42,988 bases of DNA from assembly GCA_029262575.1 (NCBI GenBank), contig JAJCZC010000021.1, forward strand, positions 1 to 42,988. Direction: 5' to 3'. Below are positions 8,302-15,708 of the stretch, piece after piece; the first letter of the stretch is position 1; every line of letters begins with the position of its first letter. The DNA is from Candidatus Babelota bacterium (lineage in GTDB: Bacteria; Babelota; Babeliae; Babelales; Vermiphilaceae). The translations under genes and the position numbers were made by a program. The notes beneath the pieces were generated by a model, which saw only the letters and a list, made by a program, of their open reading frames with translations, made no database searches and was not told the origin of the DNA.

Positions 8302-8940
8302 ATGAAATACCTTTTGGCCTTCTTGCTCATATATGCACTTCCCACCCAAACAGAAATAGTTCCAAAAGCCATGAAACCCAAAATTGCCTATTCTGCGATT
8401 GTTCAATCTGTCGCTGAACATCAAGAACTGGAAAACTTTGTGCAAATGTTTATCCAAACAGATCCGGAGACCTTCAACAAACCCCAAATGTGGCATGAAC
8501 TGCAAAATATTCTCACTCATGGTGGCAACTTTGCTGCTGCCGAGATTGATGTTAACACAGCACATCCGGCCACCGGTGTCACCATGCTTTATTGCGCTAC
8601 CAAGCAAAAAATGATCAATCTCATGCATCACCTTTTGATACAAGATGCTAACCCTGATAAACAAGAAGCAATACTGCTGAATACACCAATGCACGCTGCT
8701 GCAGAAATTGGTGATGATGGCTGCATTGATCTACTTTGTCGTGCTGGCGCTGATTTGAATATCCGCAATCTTGAAGGCCGCACACCTTTGCACAGCGCTG
8801 TGCTCAAAAGGCATACATATTCTGTGGCCACCCTTATTTCCTATGGAGCACATAAAACAATTCGCGATAAATATGCAAAAACGGCTATTGATTATGCCAA
8901 AGCACGTGATTATCAAGAAATTGTTACATTGCTGGAATAA
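8302..8940 (+). CDS. Exported ankyrin-repeat protein
   Basis: 212 residues. The signal peptide (MKYLLAFLLIYALPTQT) follows GGAG at 8292-8295, which decides the start. The C-terminal half holds about three ankyrin repeats with the family turn motifs: NTPMHAAAEIGDDGCIDLL, GADLNIRNLEGRTPLHSAV and GAHKTIRDKYAKTAIDYA. Ankyrin repeats are protein-binding modules. In host-associated bacteria, exported ones often act as effectors, which is inference here. The N-terminal part is helical and unassigned. TTGACT at 8235-8240 with a weak -10 at 8258-8263 may be its promoter. Confidence 0.85.
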   Translation: MKYLLAFLLIYALPTQTEIVPKAMKPKIAYSAIVQSVAEHQELENFVQMFIQTDPETFNKPQMWHELQNILTHGGNFAAAEIDVNTAHPATGVTMLYCATKQKMINLMHHLLIQDANPDKQEAILLNTPMHAAAEIGDDGCIDLLCRAGADLNIRNLEGRTPLHSAVLKRHTYSVATLISYGAHKTIRDKYAKTAIDYAKARDYQEIVTLLE

Positions 8941-9081
8941 TCGATCAATGCAAATAAAACACATTTTCAAATAGAAAAAACAAATATTGCGCCTTGCCAA
9001 CCGATGATTAATGCTTTAAAATAAACAACATAGCTATTAAATAATGCATTACATAAATGCTTTTAATCGATTGAGGTCACC

Positions 9082-9228
9082 ATGTCAATTACTATTAAAA
9101 AGAAAAGTCACAAAAAACGTCGCAGAAAGCATGGTTTTCGTGCTCGCATGGCAACTCGCCAAGGGCGCAAAATTATCAACCGTAGACGTGCAAAAGGCAG
9201 AACACGCCTTGGAGTAAGTGCTTACTAA
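9082..9228 (+). CDS. rpmH: 50S ribosomal protein L34
   Basis: 48 residues, highly basic, with the L34 signature [20 protein letters not shown] followed by [17 protein letters not shown] lies about 5 bases before the ATG. The gene is followed by rnpA and yidD in the conserved order rpmH-rnpA-yidD. In many bacteria this cluster lies near dnaA and oriC, but neither dnaA nor a run of DnaA boxes is visible here. Confidence 0.97.
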   Translation: MSITIKKKSHKKRRRKHGFRARMATRQGRKIINRRRAKGRTRLGVSAY

Positions 9229-9243
9229 GGCACATGAGATAAG

Positions 9244-9582
9244 ATGGCTATAGCACCTTATATTTCCCATTTTTCTCAAAGCGAAGTTCGCAAAGTATTC
9301 AGAAAGGCCCGAAGAGTTCTTCGCGATTCGGGCCTTGATATTTTACTTTACCCAAGTTCGCATGAATTTGGGCGTATTTTAGTCGTCACATCGCGCAAGG
9401 TTGGCAGTGCCCCGCAACGCAATAAGGTGCGTCGCAGGCTGAAAGCAATCTTTTATAAAGACGAACTATTCAAACACAATCTTGACTGTTTTGTTATTAT
9501 CAAAAAACCCGGTATTAACTATTCGTCCGATCAATTAAGCAACTTGATTCATCATGCTTTTAAACTTTATCAAAAGAAATAA
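9244..9582 (+). CDS. rnpA: Ribonuclease P protein component
   Basis: Protein subunit of RNase P, which matures tRNA 5' ends with the catalytic RNA. 112 residues, the normal size. The central RNR signature region reads RNKVRRRLKAIF (about 59-70), preceded by the strands FGRILVVTSRKVG. It starts 15 bases after rpmH. Its last 29 bases overlap yidD, which suggests translational coupling. Confidence 0.93.
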   Translation: MAIAPYISHFSQSEVRKVFRKARRVLRDSGLDILLYPSSHEFGRILVVTSRKVGSAPQRNKVRRRLKAIFYKDELFKHNLDCFVIIKKPGINYSSDQLSNLIHHAFKLYQKK

Positions 9583-9772
9583 CCCTCTTAATAAACTATT
9601 CATCCTTATCTATTATTGTTTGCGACCTTTACTCGGTCCTGCGCAATGTCGATTCTCGCCCACGTGTGGTCCTTATGCAATTAAGCAACTTGAAGAACAA
9701 CCATTGTGCCGAGCACTCTATTTAATTTGCAAACGCATTTGGAATTGCAGTCCATGGGGCCGCTTGCAATAG
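9554..9772 (+). CDS. yidD: Membrane protein insertion efficiency factor YidD
   Basis: 72 residues. The YidD signature CRFSPTCGPYAIKQL follows an amphipathic N-terminal helix (LFILIYYCLRPLLGP). The conserved third cysteine is present in RIWNCSPWG. The common C-terminal GGxDPVP tail is missing, because the protein stops at GRLQ. YidD acts at the inner membrane near YidC. yidC, which usually follows, is not downstream in this window. The start lies inside rnpA. Confidence 0.88.
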   Translation: MLLNFIKRNNPLNKLFILIYYCLRPLLGPAQCRFSPTCGPYAIKQLEEQPLCRALYLICKRIWNCSPWGRLQ

Positions 9773-9887
9773 AGCAAATCATCACCCATTTGTTTTGTAT
9801 GTGTAAATACGGTATATCTATTATTGGACGAAAACCCAATTGATCCTTCGATACTAAATTCTTACAAATTTAACTCTGGATGAGCGC

Positions 9888-10358
9888 ATGAAACAAATGC
9901 TATTACTTTCACTTTTAAGTTGTCTAACAACATTACACACTGATGCATATAGTTATCTAAACTACCGAAAACAACCAACTCACACCAAAGTGCATCGATC
10001 CGCAGTTTGGGCAACGCATGTCACTATTGATTTGCATGATTGCACATATAGCAAAGTTCGATCACAACATGAAATTGAACGATTTATCAAAAAACTATGT
10101 TCACATTTAGGTGTTACTCGTTATGATGATGCAGAGTTTCTTTATCATTATAGCGGGCAGGGATATACTTCAGGCTACACGGCAACACAACAAGCTAATG
10201 GACATACCGATATCGCTATTCGCGTAAATGAAGAAAATAACAATGTGCACATTGATCTTTTCAGTTGTGTTCCTTTTGATCCTTATATCATTGCACACAA
10301 GGCGCGTAAATTTTTCTTTGCCTATGATATGCACTATTACGTAAGCTATCGCAAATAA
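9888..10358 (+). CDS. Exported AdoMet-decarboxylase-like protein, catalytic residues lost
   Basis: 156 residues. Residues 1-20 form a signal peptide (MKQMLLLSLLSCLTTLHTDA). The rest resembles prokaryotic S-adenosylmethionine decarboxylase (SpeD/SpeH). ATHVTIDLHDC (42-52) matches the first strand motif and VHIDLFSC (120-127) matches the strand carrying the catalytic Cys. In the family an E-S-H motif self-cleaves to form the pyruvoyl group. Here the matching place reads NGHTDIA (104-110), so the Ser is Gly105 and the later His is Ala110. It would be unable to make the cofactor. Export is also unusual for this family. The assignment is by eye and moderate. Confidence 0.6.
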   Translation: MKQMLLLSLLSCLTTLHTDAYSYLNYRKQPTHTKVHRSAVWATHVTIDLHDCTYSKVRSQHEIERFIKKLCSHLGVTRYDDAEFLYHYSGQGYTSGYTATQQANGHTDIAIRVNEENNNVHIDLFSCVPFDPYIIAHKARKFFFAYDMHYYVSYRK

Positions 10359-10412
10359 CTCAACTGAGTACGTAAAACATTGTACACTCAATCCTAAAAA
10401 GGTTAATCTCAT

Positions 10413-11132
10413 ATGAAACACACAATCATCATGCTCACTTCTGTTCTGCTCCTTGGCACCCTTAGTTCTTGCACCAAAAAAACTAGCGGACCAAAACAAA
10501 AGATTCTGCAACTAAAACACACCGCCAACAATACGCAATTGCCCAAACAAGAACGCATTAGCGCTATAAACAAACTTGCCTACATGTATTTCAAAGAAGA
10601 AAACAATAATGAGATGGCCATGCACTGGTTTGAGAAATCTGCTCAGTTGGGCGATCGATCAGGAATGAACGGCCTTGGTTACATGTATGAAAAATATAAG
10701 CACAATAATGATATAGCGATGTATTGGTACGAAAAAGCGGCTAATCTGGGCAATGTTCGGGCTATGAACAACCTTGGCTGCCTCTATCAAATGCATAAAC
10801 ATGATGATGAAACAGCAATGCATTGGTATAAAGAAGCTTCTGATCAAGGGCATTTATATGCCAAGAGCAACATAGGCTACCTGCTCGAAGCGGAAGGCCG
10901 AATTGATGAAGCAATTGAACACTATATAGCAGCAAAAGAAAGTCCATATGCTATAGTAAATATACTTCATATATATAATAAATATCCCGAAAAAATAGAT
11001 GACGAAGTTATTCAAAAATACATCAATATTTTTGAGGAAATGCAAAAACAAGAAGAAAAAGATCTGATCGTCTACGAAGAAAAATTTAACGATAGATGGC
11101 AAAATGCTATGCAAACAATAAATCAACACTAA
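10413..11132 (+). CDS. Sel1-repeat lipoprotein
   Basis: 239 residues. The signal peptide ends in the lipobox LSSC (residues 17-20), so the mature N-terminus is probably a lipid-modified Cys on the membrane. Three to four Sel1-like (TPR-related) repeats follow, for example AMHWFEKSAQLGDRSGMNGL, AMYWYEKAANLGNVRAMNNL and AMHWYKEASDQGHLYAKSNI. A charged helical C-terminus follows. Sel1 repeats mediate protein-protein contacts and are frequent in host-interacting bacteria. AAAGG lies upstream, and a strong terminator follows. Confidence 0.88.
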   Translation: MKHTIIMLTSVLLLGTLSSCTKKTSGPKQKILQLKHTANNTQLPKQERISAINKLAYMYFKEENNNEMAMHWFEKSAQLGDRSGMNGLGYMYEKYKHNNDIAMYWYEKAANLGNVRAMNNLGCLYQMHKHDDETAMHWYKEASDQGHLYAKSNIGYLLEAEGRIDEAIEHYIAAKESPYAIVNILHIYNKYPEKIDDEVIQKYINIFEEMQKQEEKDLIVYEEKFNDRWQNAMQTINQH

Positions 11133-11153
11133 CTTACCGCAAGTAAATTTCAG

Positions 11154-11188
11154 AGCGCACAATATTATTTTGTGCGCTTATTTTTTTT
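11154..11188 (+). terminator. Rho-independent terminator after the Sel1 gene
   Basis: AGCGCACAA (11154-11162) pairs with TTGTGCGCT (11170-11178) around a 7-base loop, followed by TTATTTTTTTT. Confidence 0.85.
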
Positions 11189-11259
11189 ATATATTTAACA
11201 ACAACTCCTTGCGCCCTCTCATCTCTTTGTATTAATACTAACAAACAAAAAGGAGTAAC

Positions 11260-11670
11260 ATGAAGCATCTGACATATAGCGCTATTTTTCTTTTCATTTA
11301 TAGCATCACTAAAACTGCCTCTAACAATACAAACGCATTAGTTAAGGCGCTTGGCGCAATAAAACAGGAGTCCTCTCGATCTTCACGCAATACACTTGAT
11401 CAGGCTATTGATAACTTAAAAAACAAAAAAGAAGGTGACCTCCTCTACACACGCACCTACACATTGGTCCATTCTCTACAAAACACGTGCGCTGGATCCC
11501 AAGAAAACTTCCTCAAAATCGTCCAACTACTCGAACGCCTCAAATGTATCGAGGAGCGAGAAAACGATCTCATCAAGCGTGAAGCCGAGCTCAAAAAGCA
11601 AGAACGCAAAAAACAACTACAAAAATTACATTCGTTTGGCACAATACGTGATCTAAACAAAAAAAGCTAA
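11260..11670 (+). CDS. Small exported coiled-coil protein
   Basis: 136 residues, family unknown. AAGGAG stands 5 bases before the ATG. Residues 1-20 look like a signal peptide (MKHLTYSAIFLFIYSITKTA). The C-terminal third (about 90-125) is almost all Glu, Lys, Arg, Leu and Gln and should form a coiled coil. The stop overlaps the stop of the convergent DUF1622 gene by a few bases. Confidence 0.6.
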   Translation: MKHLTYSAIFLFIYSITKTASNNTNALVKALGAIKQESSRSSRNTLDQAIDNLKNKKEGDLLYTRTYTLVHSLQNTCAGSQENFLKIVQLLERLKCIEERENDLIKREAELKKQERKKQLQKLHSFGTIRDLNKKS

Positions 11671-12032
11671 TTCTTTGGCCGCAGTTGCATCAACTCTTTA
11701 TCAAGGAAATAGTTCAAAACCGTACGAATTACCACCAAAATGGCCAGCAAACCTAAATTATAATAATCTGGCAACACAATGGTCAAAATCACGTCACTGG
11801 CCAAAATAAACTCCAATCCGAGCACAATGCTCAAACCAAGCTCCCGACGCACATCATTCAACTCCTGTTCCCGTTCGGTCTTTTTTGAAAACAAACATTG
11901 CATAAAAAACATCTTGGCTGCCTGCACCCCTCCCAAAACAATGATAAACACACCAATGCTTGCCAACAACCATTTTAGGCCATGCAATACGAGAAAAAAA
12001 TGTTGCCCTAATTGGGCATAGTCGATAGACAT
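11667..12032 (-). CDS. DUF1622 family membrane protein
   Basis: 121 residues with three hydrophobic helices (about 15-40, 68-90, 94-110). The family pattern is visible: a first helix, a charged loop RRELGLSIVLGLEFILASDV, then LGLLAILVVIRTVLNYFLDKEL. DUF1622 proteins are small inner-membrane proteins of unknown function. AAGGAG sits 6 bases before the ATG. A decayed partial copy of the same gene, including this ribosome-binding region, lies at 14113-14228. Confidence 0.85.
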   Translation of the reverse strand: MSIDYAQLGQHFFLVLHGLKWLLASIGVFIIVLGGVQAAKMFFMQCLFSKKTEREQELNDVRRELGLSIVLGLEFILASDVILTIVLPDYYNLGLLAILVVIRTVLNYFLDKELMQLRPKN

Positions 12033-12314
12033 AAATAGCTCCTTTTTTACCTGAAAAACACCTATTTAATAGTTATCTATTCTCAATACCAAAAACAACA
12101 TTTAAAGCGTTTTTAAGTGCAACTGACCTGCTCATAGGCGCAAGGCGTCGGTATAAATAAGCAAGATCTATTTAAGAAACTATATTTTTTAAATTCGAAA
12201 CCCCTTCCGACCAAAATATTATATGCAATGCACAAACATTGTTTGAAAGATAGCCGAAAAACAGCTACGATAGAATGTATAGGCAAAAAAAACAACCTGC
12301 CAAGGACTAAAATT

Positions 12315-13232
12315 ATGCACATTTCACTGGCGATTCACAATCTTGCATATGAACTTGAACGTGAGTTGAACTATAGAAACATAGCTTTTAAAAAACATGA
12401 TAGACTTTATTTTTTTGATGCTGACTATCGGCCTCTTTTTGCTCAAGTGACATGGTTACATTGCAAAACCCTGCCCATTATCTCTATTAAAGATGGCATC
12501 AAACAATTGCGTGCATTGGGAAAAAATTGGGCGCTCTTTTCTATTAATTGCCATCGCAGATCCCAATTAATTCAAGATGGCTTGGCCAAGATTAAAAAGG
12601 ATCGCATCGCATTTCTGGCTCATCCACCAAAACGCCCTATGGGTGCAAAACACCCTATGGGTGGCTGGACACTTTATGATAAAAACACTATCATCTGCTC
12701 TCAAGAAACGACCTCGCGATATCCACTTGGCATATGTGAGTTTATCGAAAATAAAACAATACCTCCTTCACGAGCCTATCTTAAATTGTGGGAATTCTTC
12801 ACACTGCATCATCGCCCACCAACCCCAGGAATGCGAGCAATTGATATGGGAGCATCTCCCGGTGGATGGAGTTGGGTACTGTCTGCATTAGAATTAAAAG
12901 TTACTGCTGTTGATAAAGCGCCACTCGACAAAAAAATCGCAAAGTTGCCAAACATCACCTTTTTAAAAGAAAGTGCTTTTGCACTATCACCTGACACATT
13001 GCCTGCTATAGACTGGTTTTTTTCCGATATTATCTGCTACCCAACGCGATTACTTAATTTAATACAAACATGGAAACACAAAGGCAACATTAAAAACTTC
13101 ATGTGTACGATCAAATTCCAAGGGGAGGCAGACTTTACTGCAATAGATCAATTTCTTGCCATACCTAATAGTAAAATTGTACACCTTTTTCATAATAAGC
13201 ATGAGCTGACCTGGTGGATAAGCGAAGACTAA
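12315..13232 (+). CDS. rlmM: RlmM-like 23S rRNA 2'-O-ribose methyltransferase
   Basis: 305 residues. The C-terminal Rossmann domain has the SAM-binding motif AIDMGASPGGW, then VTAVDKAPLD and WFFSDIICYPTRLL. The lysine of the K-D-K catalytic set is probably the one in MCTIKFQ. This order and the paired Trp/Pro motifs match RlmM (C2498 methylation in E. coli 23S rRNA) better than RlmE. The N-terminal domain is THUMP-like and poorly conserved. ATG 12315 follows AAGGA by 8 bases. An upstream ATG at 12228 would add 29 unconserved residues. E. coli RlmM is about 60 residues longer, so the symbol is tentative. Confidence 0.75.
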   Translation: MHISLAIHNLAYELERELNYRNIAFKKHDRLYFFDADYRPLFAQVTWLHCKTLPIISIKDGIKQLRALGKNWALFSINCHRRSQLIQDGLAKIKKDRIAFLAHPPKRPMGAKHPMGGWTLYDKNTIICSQETTSRYPLGICEFIENKTIPPSRAYLKLWEFFTLHHRPPTPGMRAIDMGASPGGWSWVLSALELKVTAVDKAPLDKKIAKLPNITFLKESAFALSPDTLPAIDWFFSDIICYPTRLLNLIQTWKHKGNIKNFMCTIKFQGEADFTAIDQFLAIPNSKIVHLFHNKHELTWWISED

Positions 13233-13248
13233 CAAACAATGTAAGTAC

Positions 13249-13300
13249 TTAAAGCAATTCGCTATCCAATTGACTCAATTCACTACATTCAGATGTCTCG
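13249..13300 (-). repeat. Decayed copy of the phoH 3' end
   Basis: Read on the minus strand this encodes TSECSELSQLDSELL and a stop, closely matching the PhoH C-terminus TSERSELSQLGGELL and its stop. It lies right after the RlmM-like gene and upstream of the exported-protein gene at 13460. It is the most diverged of three copies in the same orientation (others at 14038 and in phoH itself). Confidence 0.75.
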
Positions 13301-13459
13301 AGACTAACTTACTTTTATATCGAATACCTAAAAACAAGTATAATTCATCCAATCTCCTACCAAAACAACAAAAACCTTGAAAAGTGCATGTTTACCTTGG
13401 TAATATTATGTTATATGTTAACTGTTGGCCTAGGTTATACTAACGAAAAAGGATATAAT

Positions 13460-13975
13460 ATGAAAAAAATGCTACTATTAGGTTGTTTTCCGTTGTTGCT
13501 AGCTGCAAGTGCAAATAACAATATAGACCCTAATGACATTTTGTTAGCTATAGGTAATCAAAAGGCTGGCATCTTAAAAGCATCGCACAAAGAACCATTA
13601 ACCAAAAAAACGTTCGGTACGTTACTTTCTGATCATTTCCAATCTGGTGGCGGATTTAGATCACCTGGGGCATATAATTTTTTTAGAGTTTTTGCACCAA
13701 ACGGCAGCCAGCACTTCTTTGATAAGAATGCCTATATCAGAAAAGTTAATCCCAGCAGAAATTTTGATTTTTCAAAACAAAAAATACCTGGCACCTCACA
13801 TACACCAACAACAATCGAAACATTCATTGTACAACCAAAAGTACCAATTATTTATGATAAAGATGATCCATACTTAGCCCGTAGAGGACAAGTGTTCGGC
13901 CAGCAACAACAATCAATGGCTTGCCCAAGAACTGCACAACAAATACAAGGGTCCCGAGGTGGCTATCAAATGTAA
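13460..13975 (+). CDS. Exported hypothetical protein
   Basis: 171 residues, family unknown. ATG 13460 follows AAAAAGGATATAAT; the in-frame upstream ATG at 13388 lacks a good Shine-Dalgarno. MKKMLLLGCFPLLLAASA is a signal peptide. The mature part is polar, rich in Phe, Gly, Pro and Gln, and contains GGGFRSPGAYNFFRVFAPNG and a Gln-rich stretch near the C-terminus. No helix bundle or enzyme motif is visible. It lies between two copies of the phoH 3' end (13249-13300 and 14038-14113), so it may have arrived as a discrete cargo module. Confidence 0.6.
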   Translation: MKKMLLLGCFPLLLAASANNNIDPNDILLAIGNQKAGILKASHKEPLTKKTFGTLLSDHFQSGGGFRSPGAYNFFRVFAPNGSQHFFDKNAYIRKVNPSRNFDFSKQKIPGTSHTPTTIETFIVQPKVPIIYDKDDPYLARRGQVFGQQQQSMACPRTAQQIQGSRGGYQM

Positions 13976-14037
13976 ATTTTAAGGCTCGCAATTACAAGCC
14001 TTTCTTTTGATAAAGCCAAAGCCTAAGCACGTGTTTT

Positions 14038-14113
14038 ACAACAATTCGCCACCCAATTGACTCAATTCGCCACGCTCAGAAATTGAAAGATATACTGATT
14101 CAAATAACTTTTG
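14038..14113 (-). repeat. Second copy of the phoH 3' end
   Basis: The minus strand reads KLFESVYLS, then SERGELSQLGGELL and TAA, matching the last 24 codons of phoH with three changes. The similarity continues past the stop, through a decayed version of the AAGGCTCGC hairpin that follows phoH (13980-14037 against 15660-15708). In total roughly 130 bases are shared. The left part therefore holds a copied intergenic terminator as well as coding sequence. Confidence 0.88.
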
Positions 14114-14228
14114 TTGACTGCAAGCCCCCTAAAATAATGATAATCACCCCAATAATGGCCAATAACTACCTTAAACCATGCAATAACAGCATGAAATCTT
14201 GCCCGATATGAGCATAGTCGATAAACAT
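14113..14228 (-). pseudogene. 5' fragment of a second DUF1622 gene
   Basis: From the ATG at 14228 the minus strand reads MFIDYAHIGQDFMLLLHGLR, a TAG stop, then LLAIIGVIIIILGGLQS. This matches residues 1-38 of the intact DUF1622 protein at 11667-12032, with its Trp21 codon changed to a stop. The upstream AAAAAGGAGCTATTT is conserved too. At about 14113 the sequence switches abruptly to the phoH tail. The remnant is therefore a junction of two gene fragments, one from each end of what was probably a longer duplicated segment. Confidence 0.85.
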
Positions 14229-14379
14229 AAATAGCTCCTTTTTCACCTAAAAACACCTTATTTATAGTTAACTCAGGTTTGAAGTGCAAAACAATAAAGA
14301 GTATTTATTTGCAAAGTGAAATAAATTGTGTTATTTTGTTAAAAACAAACAAGCCTTATGTCGAAAAAAGGACCTTATC

Positions 14380-15642
14380 ATGAAAAAGCTATTATTAAGC
14401 TTATGTATTCCTGGCATCGTGCTCGCAAGTGCGCACTCTAATCAAACATTGTCCTACACATGGGCAAAAGCAGAAACACAAGGTGATCGCGACTACATGG
14501 AAGATACATCACAAATTCTTACTTCCAAACCTACAAATCAGTCATTTTTTGCTGTATTTGATGGCCACGGTGGTAATTTTGCTTCCCGTGCTGCTGTAGG
14601 TACTTCATCAACCGCAAAACAACGAACCATTCAAGCCGTTCCGGAGCTATTACTTACTTCAAAATCATCCGGTCGCTATAGACTTGAAGACGCTTTTTTA
14701 AAGTTTGAACAGCAGTTCTTAGCCCGCGGTGACACATCTGGCACAACAGCTGTTGCGGCTCTATTGGAACAACAAGCAAAAACCTGGATGCTCTATCTTG
14801 CATGGACTGGTGATTCACGTGCCGTTCTTTTCAATAAAGATGGTAAGGTACGCTACGAAACAGTAGATCATAAATTCAAAGGCGAAGAACTCAAACGTGT
14901 TCAAAATGCTGGCGGCAAGGTAGAAAGCGGCAGAGTTGCCGGACTGGCAATCCCAAGATCACTTGGTGATAAGTTAGTAAAAGAAAAAGCTGGTAAGGGA
15001 GTAATTATTGCTGATCCTGATTTGAAAAAAATCGTACTTTTACCACAAGACAATTTCTTAATTTTAGCAAGTGATGGCGTTTGGGATAACATATCAAGTC
15101 AAGAAGCAGCTCAAATAGTTCACAATGCATATTATAATAAAAAGCATTACCAAGATGAGCAGATCAACAGTGGCAAAGAGGTAAGCGGATCAAATAATGC
15201 TATCAAAAGAGCCGCAAAAGCATTGATGGATGAGGCGTATCGCTGGTCTCGAATAAGAAGCGACAATATAAGCGTGGTTGTAATAAAGCTTAACTGGCCA
15301 AAAGAGAATGTTCTACAAAATAAAAAAGCAAATGTATATCCGATACAACACATAACACGATTAACATTTGATATACAAAAAGTACTTCAAACGCTATACA
15401 AAGTGACTCCATTTCCAGTGCATAAAAAGTATATTGCAAAAGCGTTATCCGAACTTTCCAAAGGAAATCTTGAAGGCCTAAAAAAGACCTTAGCTGAACT
15501 TTCAAGATTAACGCAGCAAAATATTAATTTTGCAAAAAACATACTCCGACTTGAGATAGTTTTAGCGCATTTGATAAACAACAAATTTGATGAGGCATCA
15601 AAAGAGATGGCCGAGTTAAAAAGGAAATGCGTAGATAAATAA
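14380..15642 (+). CDS. Exported PP2C-type Ser/Thr phosphatase
   Basis: 420 residues. The PPM/PP2C motifs appear in order: GDRDYMED (35-42), FFAVFDGHGG (56-65), SGTTAVAALL, LAWTGDSRAVLF, DHKFKGEELKRV, GLAIPRSLGD, LILASDGVWDNIS and SDNISVVVI. All metal-binding aspartates are retained, so it should be an active Mg/Mn-dependent phosphatase. Residues 1-18 are a signal peptide ending ASA, so it is exported, which is unusual for bacterial PP2C. A helical C-terminal extension of about 110 residues is unassigned. ATG 14380 follows AAGGACC. It is flanked on both sides by phoH 3'-end copies. Confidence 0.92.
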   Translation: MKKLLLSLCIPGIVLASAHSNQTLSYTWAKAETQGDRDYMEDTSQILTSKPTNQSFFAVFDGHGGNFASRAAVGTSSTAKQRTIQAVPELLLTSKSSGRYRLEDAFLKFEQQFLARGDTSGTTAVAALLEQQAKTWMLYLAWTGDSRAVLFNKDGKVRYETVDHKFKGEELKRVQNAGGKVESGRVAGLAIPRSLGDKLVKEKAGKGVIIADPDLKKIVLLPQDNFLILASDGVWDNISSQEAAQIVHNAYYNKKHYQDEQINSGKEVSGSNNAIKRAAKALMDEAYRWSRIRSDNISVVVIKLNWPKENVLQNKKANVYPIQHITRLTFDIQKVLQTLYKVTPFPVHKKYIAKALSELSKGNLEGLKKTLAELSRLTQQNINFAKNILRLEIVLAHLINNKFDEASKEMAELKRKCVDK

Positions 15643-15660
15643 AATCGCAACACACATTAA

Positions 15661-15690
15661 GAAAGGCTCGCAATTGCGAGCCTTTCTTCT
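15661..15690 (+). terminator. Terminator between PP2C gene and phoH
   Basis: GAAAGGCTCGCA and its exact complement TGCGAGCCTTTC form a 26-base palindrome (15661-15686), followed by TTCT on the plus strand. It lies between convergent stops and probably works in both directions. A decayed copy lies at 13981-14005. Confidence 0.7.
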
Positions 15691-15708
15691 GATAAAGCCA
15701 AAGATTTT

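Noticed and set aside
9082-9772. rpmH-rnpA-yidD as a marker of the replication origin
   Set aside because: The cluster often lies near oriC, but no dnaA, yidC, gidA or DnaA-box array is seen around it.
10413-11132. Repetitive DNA as a tandem array
   Set aside because: The periodicity is explained by Sel1 protein repeats of about 36 residues with diverged codons, not by a DNA satellite.
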